45,295 nucleotides of DNA from Chrysochromulina tobinii (lineage: Eukaryota; Haptophyta; Prymnesiales; Chrysochromulinaceae): contig JWZX01003283.1 in NCBI GenBank assembly GCA_001275005.1, forward strand, positions 1 to 45,295, written 5' to 3'. Numbering within the stretch: the stretch's first letter is position 1; each line of letters starts with the position of its first letter. Below, piece by piece: positions 27,736 through 37,987 of this stretch. Below the pieces are notes generated by a model that saw nothing but the letters and a program-made list of their open reading frames with translations, did not search any database and was not told where the DNA came from. The translations under genes were made by a program, and so were the position numbers.

Positions 27736-28641
27736 TCAATCTTCAATAGACTCATCCTCGCAGTTTGTCAAAGCCTCGAAACGCTTCTAGCGGAAGTCTC
27801 GCCTACGCAGTATCAGCTTTGCGACGACCACAAGCACCAGTGCAATCCACCACATGGGCGCTGTGAGCAGGGACGGTGTGCGTGCAATGTCGTACCAAGA
27901 CAAGGGGTGAGCTACGGCGGCGCACAATGTGAAGTTGACAATGTGGCGCGGCTGAAGAACTTGCCGACCGATCCCAAGTATGCCGAAAATATCTACGCGA
28001 AATATTACGTTGGATCCGTGGGTCAACTGAACAGCAGTATCCGTGATCATAAGAACCGTGGCAGTGGCGATGGCTCCTCGCTCGCGACGACGTTCGGAAT
28101 CCGCACGGCGATGCCGCATCTCGTCGAGCTGCTCGAGATCAAGACTATCTTCGATGTCCCATGCGGCGACTTCAACTATTTTCGAGACATCCTCAAGGAT
28201 CTGCGCATGGCCAGCGTACATTACATCGGAGCCGACATCGTGCAGTTTCTGGTGGACGCGCTCAACCGTGAGTTTTACCAACCCAATCGCGTCGAGTTCA
28301 TGCGCTTCGACCTGTCGCTGCAGGCGCTCTGGCCGGTTGACCTGGTTGTTGTCCGTGACATTCTCTTCCACTTCAACGCGCAGCGCGCTCTCGACGTCCT
28401 CCGAAATGTAAACCAGTCCGGCGCCAAGTTCTTGCTCACTACCTACTTCCCGGACTCGCACACTAACGAGCATCAGGATCGCCACTTCAAGCCTGGCAGA
28501 GGCTTCGGGTCTTATATGAAGCTGAATTTGGAAGATGCGCCCTTCAGCCTCAGGCCACCCATGGTTGCCATTGGCCATGACTCGGAACACCTCCATGATC
28601 GCGTGCTTGGCCTCTGGCGCCTGCCGCTACTCACACACTAA
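27736..28641 (+). CDS. EGF-like domain + SAM-dependent methyltransferase; 5' end unresolved
   Basis: The frame is open from 27736 but holds no ATG before the domain, so an upstream exon is likely; a possible acceptor is CGCAG at 27806-27810. From 27811 six Cys in the pattern C-x6-C-x6-C-x4-C-x-C-x14-C (with PPHGRC and GRCAC) form an EGF-like module. A class I methyltransferase follows: KTIFDVPCGDFNYF (motif I), HYIGADIV, PVDLVVVRDILFHF and KFLLTTYF. EGF modules fold in the secretory pathway, so this enzyme is probably lumenal or extracellular and may modify glycans or proteins there (inference). Confidence 0.68.
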   Translation, partial: SIFNRLILAVCQSLETLLAEVSPTQYQLCDDHKHQCNPPHGRCEQGRCACNVVPRQGVSYGGAQCEVDNVARLKNLPTDPKYAENIYAKYYVGSVGQLNSSIRDHKNRGSGDGSSLATTFGIRTAMPHLVELLEIKTIFDVPCGDFNYFRDILKDLRMASVHYIGADIVQFLVDALNREFYQPNRVEFMRFDLSLQALWPVDLVVVRDILFHFNAQRALDVLRNVNQSGAKFLLTTYFPDSHTNEHQDRHFKPGRGFGSYMKLNLEDAPFSLRPPMVAIGHDSEHLHDRVLGLWRLPLLTH

Positions 28642-28835
28642 AGCTTGTATTGGTGCATGGTGTAGCACTTCTTCCTCGAGCTAATGTCATCCGCTTCTGT
28701 TCATGATCTGAATACTGAACTCGATGCCGGTACATGTAGCCGCATCAGGGGGGAAATGGGGAAATGACGAAATTCTGATTCACATTCAGCGACGTCGCAA
28801 CCTCCTGCAGCTGCACACGCCCGCCCGCGCCGCGC

Positions 28836-29061
28836 CCCTACCAGCCTGTTTGCCTACTGAAATCAACCAAGACTTTGGCTGGCAGGCAGCTGGTTGGCTG
28901 ACCAGGGTCTCAACCAGCTTGGGGACCAGCTGGCACCCAGCTGGCGCCTGCTGACCAGGATTTCAACCAGCTTAGGGACCAGCTTGGGGATCAGCTGGCG
29001 CCAACCACGCTGCCTGCCAGCCAAAGTCTTGGTTGATCATTAGGCGAACAGGCTGGTAGGG
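28836..29061. mobile_element. Foldback/MITE-like element with TIRs of about 60 bp
   Basis: The left end CCCTACCAGCCTGTTTGCCT and right end (reverse complement CCCTACCAGCCTGTTCGCCT) match over about 60 bp, including AACCAAGACTTTGGCTGGCA. The centre has two tandem AACCAGCTTRGGGACCAGC units. No ORF is present and no clear target-site duplication was found at the edges. Confidence 0.85.
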
Positions 29062-29249
29062 TTGTCGGTGGCCCGGCCCCCGCCCGCGCCCCCCCCCCCC
29101 GCGCCCAGCACTATCAGCCTTCGATCAGCCCCCGGATGTAACCACCATCGGGGAGACTCCGTTTCGTCTGTTTCACCGTGTCCCCGTCGCATCGTTGCTA
29201 ATCGTTGCATGCTCGCAAGGTATTCCGCGACGTCCTATCCGGAGACATG

Positions 29250-29389
29250 GTGCGAGTGAAGTGGACGCTTTGGGGATGCATCGAGGAGGTCCAAGTGCGC
29301 TTGCATTGGCGAGTGGAGGAGCTGCAGATGGACAGAGTCCGTGTGCAGCGCTCAGTGCAGCGCTCAGTGCAGCGCTCAGTGCAGCGCTA
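29250..29389 (+). repeat. Dispersed repeat, copy B, with a 12-bp tail array
   Basis: It matches copy A at 22032-22149. The tail is GTGCAGCGCTCA repeated four times (29343-29389). The peptide frame EEVQVRLHWRVEELQMDRV is conserved with copy A. Confidence 0.8.
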
Positions 29390-29561
29390 GTTCTGGGCCG
29401 GATGAATCCCTCAGCGGCTCTAGCCTTCTCTCGCCGAGACGGGAGCAGGACCGAGCGGCCACATCTGTTTAATAACAGCCACATTTTGTTTTTCTGTTTA
29501 AAGTAACCGAGAGCCACATTCTCTTGGGCCGGCCCTCCCTCAATCGGATTCATCACGCGGC

Positions 29562-32500
29562 TCACATGAGGCTGCACTCGACTTCGATCTCCTGTGCCTC
29601 CACCTTGAGCTCGCGCCGCCGCTCCTGACTCATGTGCTCCTTGACGGCAAGCTCGCGCGCCCTGTCGATCGCGCGCACGGGCTGCGTCCTCGGGGTGTCC
29701 AAGTCGATCGAGCCACCATCGAGATTACGTCGAGAGACGTCGAGATTACGTCGAGATACGTCAAGATTGGCGTCGTACGCGTGCCCGAGACCGCGCGGCT
29801 CCAAGGTGGCGTCGAGGGAGTCAAGGACATCGTCGGTGGCGCCGTCGGTGCCAACCTCAAGTTGCCAATGGCGCTGCACGTCGTCTCTGTCGTCGAGCAG
29901 CCGCGCTTTGTACCCATGGGACTTGAGAAGCTCAACTGAGGCCCCCTCGAGCCCTTGGCGTGATGGGTCGTCGAGCCCTGGGTCGTCGGCGCTCGTGGCT
30001 TGGTGTGCCTCATCGGCTCCACAAGCATGCCCGTATCGCGGCTCGTTGCCATGTGGCTCGGTGCCCTCGCGACGGGCTTCGCGTCCGTCACTCATGCCGG
30101 CTTCGCGACCGGCGGTGAGCGCCCGTTCGAGGAGGGCGCGAGGCAACTCGCCCGCCTCGAGGGCCGCCTTGACGAACGCGCTGCTCGCTCCGGCGTCCTC
30201 GGCTGCCTTGGCCGCCGCGACCGCCGCCAAGGCAGCGTCGGGCGGGCGCCTGCCTGCGTCGAGCGCAGTGCCGAGCGCGAGGCCGGCCGCGAATGCGGTT
30301 CCGGCCGAGTATCCCTCGTCGATCATCTGGTATGCCTTGTCCGCGGCGGCTTTGGCGACGTCGTCGGGCGGCAGCGTGACGGCAGTGATCATCGTGGCAT
30401 CGCGCTCGCCCACCTTGCTTCCCCGAAGACGCTGGAGCTCGTTTGTCACCTTCTGGCCCACGTCGCTGGCGCCCCCGACGCTGAAGCGATCCGCCCCTAA
30501 GTTGGATCGCTGGCCTGCCACGTGGCCTGCATGCAGACCGAGCTCGAGTACGCGCGATGGCACGTCGTTGTTTCGGAGGGCCGTACGCACGCCACGGTCG
30601 CGCTTAGCTTCGGCCTCGGCGGCACGGGCTGCCGCGAGTGCGCCCTGCTCTGCGCTGTGCGGGGGCAAACCATCGTCAAGGCCCTCGGCATACATGACGC
30701 TGCCGATGAAGGCGGCGCCGGGCAAGAAGCCTTGGTTGAACAGATCTATCGCCTTTTGCGCACCCGCCCGTGCAATCTCGAGCGGGAGATCGCGCTCACG
30801 CAGGAAGCGTACGACGGAGCTGTTGTCGCCGCCGAAGCCGTGATCGTCGAGCCCCGCGCTGCTCCGCTTCGCGGCCGCGCGCCCCCTTGCGAGGCTGTGC
30901 TCAAGAAGATGAGGCAAGCTGTTACCCGAGGCCATCATGGCCGCCACCCTCGGGTCCTTGTCCGCTTCGGCGTCGGCCGCCTTGGCTGCAGCGTACGCCG
31001 CCACGTTGGCGCTCTGCCGACTCTGGCCCGCATCAAGCGCCTCGCCCAGGGCCAGGCCACCCGCGATCACGGCCCCGGGCGACAGGCCCTGCTGCATGAG
31101 CTCGCGTGCCTTGTCCGCGGCCGCCTCGGCCAGGCTCGCCGGAAAGCCACGCTCCCTGAGCATCTCTCTTGCCGCGGCGCCCACCGCCTCGGAACCGGGA
31201 CGCGAGCCTGGCAGGAAGCGCTGGGAGCTTGGCGACAGCGCCGCCGCCGCCTCGCGGGAAGCGCCGTCGCGGTCGCCCTGCAGGAGCCTGCGCGCTTGCT
31301 TCTCCGCGTGGAGCTCCTCGATCTCCTTCTGGACCTCCGGCGTGAGGCCGCCGCGCTCCTTCTTGTGCTCCAATGCCGCGATCAGATCGTCGAGGTTGCG
31401 ATGGCTGCGTCGGCGGTTCTTCTCCACATTGAGCTCGTCGAGGTCGCTCTGCTCCTTGGGTGCCAACGCCATCCGCACTTTCTTTCGATCGAGCGCCGCA
31501 ATGCGCTCGTCAAGCTCCCGGTCGCTGAGCCGGCCGTACCTCTCGGCGTGCATGCCCTCGAGCTCCGTTTGCTCCTTGGGCGACAGTCCGTCGGTGTCCT
31601 TCCGACGCTCAAGTCTCGTGATCTTGTCACTAAGCTCACGGTCACTGAGCCTGCGGTTGTGCTCGACGCGCAGCTCCTCGAGCTCCTTTGGCATTGGGCC
31701 GTCGGGCGCGGCCTTGAGCTCGAGCGCCGAGATCCGATCCTCAAGATGCTTGTCGCCCAGTGCTGCGTACGGGCCCTTGCGCGGACCGGGCAAGCGCTCA
31801 TCGCCATGGGCGAGCCGGAGCTTGCGTAGCTGCTTCTCGGCGTTCAAGTCCCTCACCTCCTTCTGCTCCGCGGGCGACAAGCCCTTCGACAGGCGCGCCG
31901 CGAAGAGGAAGCCCTTCGAAATGCCGCGGAGCAACCCGTTGGCTTTCGTCGGCGAGGCCTTGGGTGTCGTCCCGCCCCCGGACGGCCCCCCGACGGTAGT
32001 CCCGCTCCCAGACGCACCCTCGACGATGCTGGGGCCGCTCTCTTCAGCGGATGATGCAGTGAGGCCGCCTTGGGCTTCCTCTGGGCCGATCTCTTGGCCC
32101 TCGAGCGCGATCGCCTTGCGCTCGAGCGCCGCGATCCGGTCATCCAAATCTACGTCAGTGCGCCGTCGTTCCCTCTCGACGACAAGCTGACTGAGCTCCT
32201 CCTGATCAGAAGGCGTCAGGCCACTCCGCGCCTTTCGGTAGGTGAACCTTGCGATCCGATCGTTGAGATCCTTGGTCGTCAAGCTATCCGGCTCTGCAGC
32301 GGCTTCCAATCGGGCTCCAGTGTCACCCGGCCCTTGTCCCTTGCTCGGCCCGGGCATCGCACCACTGCCCACTCCACTGTACGGCGCGGCGCTCTTCCCC
32401 TTCGGGACTGACGCCTGCTCGCCCCGCTGCTTCCGCCCACCCCCGCCGCCGCGAAAGCTCGGGTCGTTCAGCTCTTCCACGGAGCCTAGGCCATAAGCCA

Positions 32501-34745
32501 TCCTCGCTGCCTCGTGTGCCAGGCGGGCCGCCTCGGCGCGATCCTTGCCTGCAGCGATCGCGGCGGCGGCGGCCTTTGCGGCGGCCTTTGCGGCATAGGT
32601 GGCCATTGGGACGGTGCTCGTGCCACCGACGCTCGCGCTGCCGCCGCTCGCGTCGCCGCAACTCATGCCGCGTCCCATGGTCTTGTCCAGCGGAGTGCTG
32701 CCACCGCCACTGCCACCGCAACCGCCAGCGTCTGCACCAGCGCCAACGCCAGCGCCGGCATCCTCCAACTCGGGCCGTCGGCGTGCCTCGTCGCGCGCCT
32801 TTCGCTCGCGGGCCTTCTGATGGCGGCGATCCTCGAGCTCGCCCAGCTTCTTCTGTGCGTCGCGCGCTGCGGGGTGCTGTTCCAAGCCCGCCTTCTTCGC
32901 CTTCTCAATGGCCACACGCAGCTTGTCCATGGTCGCACGCTGGCCAACGTCGTCGTCGTCGTCTCCGGCGAAGCCAAAGTCGAGTGGTCCCGCCGGCGTC
33001 GGAGGCGGTGGCGCTCCGGCGGCCCCGACCTTGCCGCTGGGATCCTTGAGCATCGCCACCATGCGAAGCGTCGTCTCGCCGTACGCCGAGAGCACCGCCA
33101 CGCCAATGGCGTTGCTGAGCTCCTCGGTGCTCGCGGCTTGGACGGCGCGCACGAACGAGGGCCCGGTGAGCGGCTGGTCGGGCGAGAGCATGACAGCCAT
33201 CTCGAGGATCGTAGAGCCCCTGCCGCGGCGCGTGAGCACCACGAGCTGTGAAGGGAGCACCCCACCGTAAACGGCCAGCCGCGAGAGCACCGCCTGCTCT
33301 GCGCGCGCGCTCAACTTGTCCAACGGCCCATCCAGCGCGAGTGTGAGCGTGCCCGCAACCTTGTGGATGTCGTAGTCCGAGAGGAGGCGACCCTCCTCGA
33401 GCTGCTGGCCCATGAACATGAGGAGCTGCTGCTCGGGCGGGACGCCCTCCATGCCCTGGATCCTGGCCTTGAGACTCTCAATCGAGTGGGACGGTTCCAC
33501 CTCGAGAGCGACCGTCTTCTGGATGCCCAGCTGGTAGTAGCGCTCATTGCCAGGCTCGCCCGCCCGAACGAAGGGTCTGTTGCGAGGGAGACTGACCAGA
33601 CCAAGCTCCTCGAGCTCCGCGGCTGTGAAGTTGGACCTCAGGCGCTCAAGCGCCGCCGCGAGCGCCGCGTTCACAATTTCGGTGCCACTGCTCGGCCGCG
33701 CGGCCACGGCGCGCCAGATGAGCATCTCGACGAGGACTTGCATCCCCTCATGCATCGCCGCCTCCGCCGGTACGACGCTCACGACCTGTACGAGCTCCTG
33801 CTCGAGGTTGCTCCGCTCGGCCACGCCTTTGATAAAGGCGCCGCGCCTCTGTTGAAGCTGCTTGGCGCGCCGCTCCCTGTCCGCCACCGCCTTCTCAGCC
33901 ATAGCCAACTCCTCACGTGCATGCTCCTCAGCCGCCGTGCGCAGCGACTCATCTTCCGCTTCCGCCTTGCTCACCTCGAGCGTTCGCAGCCTCTGCTCGG
34001 CGTCGGACGTGCTTAGCCCGAGTCTCTTCGCCTCCTTGATAGCCTTCTTGAGCACGTCAATGTCGCGCTGCATCGCGGCCGGATCGACAGTCGTTGGCTC
34101 CGCCGTAGGTGTACTGCCGATGCTCGCAAACGGGAGCGAGAAACCAAACGTCGAAGAGGAGGGCTCGCTCTTGCCCACGCTGCCAACGCTGGCTAGGCTG
34201 CCCACGCTGCCCACGCTGGCTAGCTGCTTGGCAAGAGCCTCATGGGCTCTGCGCTTCATCTCCTCTGCCTCTCTGAGACGCTGCTCCACCTCCTCCACAC
34301 GTCTCTCTGCGTCCGTCGTCTCGAGGCCAAGCTTCTTTGCGGCCTCGACGGCCCGACGCACTGCAACGCACTCCTCAGCCGGATTGCCCTCGCCGAGGCT
34401 TTCGAGGGTACGCTCGAGCTCGTCAGCAGCCGCTTCTTCTGCGAGCTCGGCATCGCGGAGCTCCTCGAGGCGTTGTACCGCGTCGGCAGTGGCCTCGAAG
34501 GGCAGCCCAACGGCGCGCGCCTTGGCGATCACTCCGACGAGCTGCTCGATCTCGTCCGTGCGCGTGTGGCCCTTGCCCTGACCTACGTGCGAGGGCACGC
34601 CGACCCCAGCCGCTCGTGAGCCCAACCCGGGTCTACCGGCAGCGCCGTCACCCAAGCGTGGGTCGTTTGGATGAGCGTCTAGAGAGCCACGAGCGCTGCC
34701 ACGAGCGCTGCCTTTGTGCGACGAGGGGGGCTCGTCGACGTCGGT

Positions 34746-34797
<52 letters not shown>

Positions 34798-37349
34798 CAG
34801 CTGGGCCAGTGCCAGCTGGGCCACCCCCACCCCCCACCCTCCCTTGGAGGCCTTCCTCCTCCCTCACTAATTCGAGGAGGTGCTTCCCCTTCCCCATTAG
34901 GCACGCGTCCTAGGGCCAGCTTGATCGCCTCGTCGGCCGCCTTCTTCTTACGAGCCTCGACCTCTTCCTTGACCCTCGCCTGCGCCTCCGTGCGAAAGCG
35001 CTCCGTGCGCTCGGCCCACGCACGCTCATCCACCAGCCGCTTCCGTTCCGCAGCCTCGTGCAGAGTGCGCTCGGCATCGCTCGTGTCGCACCCGAGCCGC
35101 TTCTGCTCGTCGATGGCCATGCGAAGCTCGTCGAGCTCGTCCTCTGTTGGCACCCCCCCTCTGCGAGGGTCGCCCTTGCCCACCTCGCCGAGTGCCCGAG
35201 ACAGCGCCTCCGACGCGCGGTCGTGCTCGGCATGCAGTGCCTCCGCCGATTTGAGTCGTCGATGCTCCTCCTCATCGTATGGCTGCCCGCCGCCGCCGCC
35301 CGCGCTGCCGCCACGTTTGCCTGCACGCTTGCCTGCGCGCTTCTTGAGGGCATCGAGCTCAACCAGTCGGCCCTGGCGCTCGATACGGCGCCTCTTGCGC
35401 TCCTCGTCGGCCTCGCGAAGCAGGCTCTCTGCGTTGGCGGTGTCGAGCCCACGCTGTTTCGCGTCTGCGATGGCATGGCGCACGGCGCTCAGGTCGGACA
35501 CGCTCCTCGCTGGGTCCTCTGGATCACTCTCTCTCATCCGAGCAAGTGCGCGAGAGAGAGGTGCACGAGCCACGGCCTCCTCGAGCTGCACGAGCTTCCG
35601 CTCTGCAATGCCCGTGTCGACGCCCAGCCGCTGGCCAATGTCGACGGCTTCCCGGAGCCGATCGAGAACAGCCGGGTCGACTTCCACCAACGGCGGGTAC
35701 GTGGCGGTAGTAGCGTGGCGGGGAGTAGCGTGGAAGGTACGTTGCGGGTACGTGGCGCCGGTCGCATCGCTGTCGGGGCTCGCGCCGCCCTCGACAGCGC
35801 CTTGCGTCGTCAGGGCGCCTTGCCTCGTCTGGCCGCCGCCCTCGCCCTCGCCGCCCTCGCCCTCGCCGCCCTCGCCCTCGCCGCCCTCGCCCTCGCGTCC
35901 GGTTCTCTCGAGCACCTCCCTCAGCTCCTGTTCGGCCTCACGGCGGAGGCCCGCCGCCTCCTCGGCCAACTGCGCCTCCTCCTCGCTCACATCATGCCCG
36001 AGGCGCTTGGCTTCCTCGATCGCAGCGCGTCGCTCCTGGAGAGCGTCCGCGAGAGCGCCCCTCTCCGCACGGCGCCTCGCCGCGGCCGCCTCAAGCAGAG
36101 CTTTGGCCGTTCGCGAGGCGCGGACTCGACGGCCGGCATGATCCACTTCCTTTGCTCGCCTCTCGACGACACGCCGCTGCCGCCGCTCCTCCTGCCGCCG
36201 GCGTGCCGCCTCCTCCAGCCGCGCGCGCTCGGTTTCGGCCTGCTGGCGCTTTGCATTGCGCTGCCGTCGCTTGAGTCCTTCTAGGGTGCTCAGCTTCTTC
36301 TCAGCTGCCTTTGTGATGTCCGAAGTCTCGAGACCGATCTTCTTGGCCTTGGCGAGGGTCTCTCGTAGCGTGTTGATGGCGCCCTCGAGCGCAGCGCCCT
36401 CGAGCGCCGCGCCCTCGAGCGCGCTCGCCACGTACGGCTCCCTACCCGCCACGTACGGCTCCCTACCTGAGTCACCACCCATGCCGCTACCAGCACCCAT
36501 GCCGCCTGCGCCGCCTGCGCCGCCTGCGCCGCATGCGCCGCATGCGCCGCCGATGCCGCCGCCAGAGACGCCATCGAGGACCGTGGCGAGGGCGGTGGCA
36601 GCAGCGTCTCGCGAAGCCTTCATCTCGCCGAGGACCGTCGCAAGGGCAGCGGTGGCGGCGTCGCGCGCGGCCTTGGCGTCGGCCGCCTGCTGGCGCAGCT
36701 CGGGCGCCCTCATCGACGCATCTCCTGCCGCCGCGCCTGCTGCGAGCACCTGGGCCAGCAGCCAGGGCGGGATCTCCCCACGCGGCAGTGCGATCGCCGC
36801 CTCGACATGGCTCTCCCTGGCGAGCTCGGCGGCGTCGGCGGCGGCGAGGGCGGCGGCCTTGGCGCTCTGCGCATCCAGCCCTGCGGCCAGACCCTCAACG
36901 TGCGCGAGACCGCCCGCGAAGGCGGCGCCCGCGGAGTACCTCGTCGCGAGCAGGTCCGCAGCCTCGTTGGCAGCCGCCAAGGTGACGTCGAGGCGCCAGC
37001 CCCTGTTGAGCATGTCAGCGGCGACCGAGGCCATGAAAAGCGCCTCGGCGTGCGAGCGGCCTGCGATCATCGCCTCCTGCGTGAGCTGCAGCAGGAGGTC
37101 TGCGATCCACTGCGGGAAGCCCGAGGCCAGCGCCGAGTCATGCGCTGCCTTGCTGACCGAGCGCACGGCCGGGTCGAGCAGGGCCCACGGCTTGCCCGCG
37201 TAGAGCGTGCGGCGCCCGAGCGGGTCCGCGGGGTGGCGGCTTGGCAGCTGCTGCTTCTTGTGGCCGGGCAGCTCCAAGCGGCGCACCTCGACGCCGTCAT
37301 TGAAGAGCGCGTAACTCTGTGGTTTGCTCTGATGGGTCGACTCCATCAT
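29562..37349 (-). CDS. Giant single-exon repeat protein with internal ubiquitin-like domain (about 2,595 aa)
   Basis: Start at 37349 (or 37346, MESTHQSK); a longer frame to 37757 would run through another gene. Visible parts: an Ala-rich helical module near residues 65-215 ([20 protein letters not shown]); a long charged coiled-coil region with about nine scattered copies of a motif like [18 protein letters not shown]; a ubiquitin-like domain at about 1279-1345 ([20 protein letters not shown]); six or seven 37-40 aa repeats like [17 protein letters not shown] plus LTPKEQxELEEL (about 31300-32300); and three more Ala-rich modules near the C-terminus (30100-31170). Poly-Gly (34748-34795) and GEGGE arrays interrupt it. 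No enzyme domain was recognised. A scaffold or cytoskeletal role is a guess. Confidence 0.85.
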
Positions 37350-37542
37350 CGCGGAAGCACTTCCAAAAGGGGACAACGGGGAATGAAATGCATGCAGATG
37401 TACATTCATATGTGCCTCAAGAGTTGGGGAAGGGTACGACGACGTTCGAGGACGAAAGTGTGGGTGCTGTGGGCGCGTTGCTTCGTCCCAAACTTGGAAT
37501 CCGCGACGAAAATCGGTGTCTCGAGGGAACCCCGACGAGGCG

Positions 37543-37902
37543 ATGAATGCAGACGGGCCTGCTGCAGCCGAAGTGCCCGCAGCTGCAGTGCCCAAGAATG
37601 CGGGAGGGTCCACGCAGAGCGGTTCGACACCGGTGGCGGACGAGGAGGCCAATCTCCTCCTCACCAGCGAAGCTCCAGAGAGTGGCGTCTCCTGCCTCAA
37701 CGTGACCAGGATCGTACTGGCGCTCCCATTCATCTTCGCAGGCATGGTTGGCATCATGTTCTTTTGGTTGCTGTGGGTGCTCTTGCTCCCAATTGAGCAC
37801 TGCTGCCAGTGTGGTCAGCAACATTGTCTCGCTGGAACCAGAGAGTGGCTTGACAAAGGCGCGAGGTTACCTCTTGCTTTGTTGAAATGGGCGACTCAGT
37901 AG
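37543..37902 (+). CDS. Small single-pass membrane protein with a Cys cluster
   Basis: The ATG at 37543 gives 119 aa. A soluble Ala/Ser-rich N-terminus is followed by a strong membrane segment ([18 protein letters not shown], then WLLWVLLLP). CCQCGQQHC comes right after it, then a short amphipathic tail. The segment and Cys cluster argue that this strand is the coding one, against the opposing extension of the giant ORF. Family not recognised. Confidence 0.65.
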   Translation: MNADGPAAAEVPAAAVPKNAGGSTQSGSTPVADEEANLLLTSEAPESGVSCLNVTRIVLALPFIFAGMVGIMFFWLLWVLLLPIEHCCQCGQQHCLAGTREWLDKGARLPLALLKWATQ

Positions 37903-37987
37903 AAGACTAGAGTATCGGCCGTGCGATGTATTGAACTAAATCTCTCTACTCATACAGTCCTGCTACAACCTAAGTTCGCTCCTAGTG

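Larger units (their letters stand above)
28642..29561. other. Intergenic, rich in repeats
   Basis: Besides the foldback element (28836-29061) and dispersed repeat copy B, it holds a C-run at 29088-29100. No gene is supported between the methyltransferase and the giant gene. Confidence 0.6.

Noticed and set aside
27787-28596. 269-residue minus-strand open frame
   Set aside because: It is antisense to the methyltransferase, whose plus-strand motifs are clear.
29632-36141. Several plus-strand open frames of 400-475 codons
   Set aside because: They lie opposite the giant gene. Their Arg/Ser/Ala-rich text is typical of antisense in very GC-rich DNA.
37350-37757. Longer start of the giant protein
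   Set aside because: It overlaps, on the opposite strand, a small gene with a convincing membrane segment and Cys cluster, and its own residues are low in structure.
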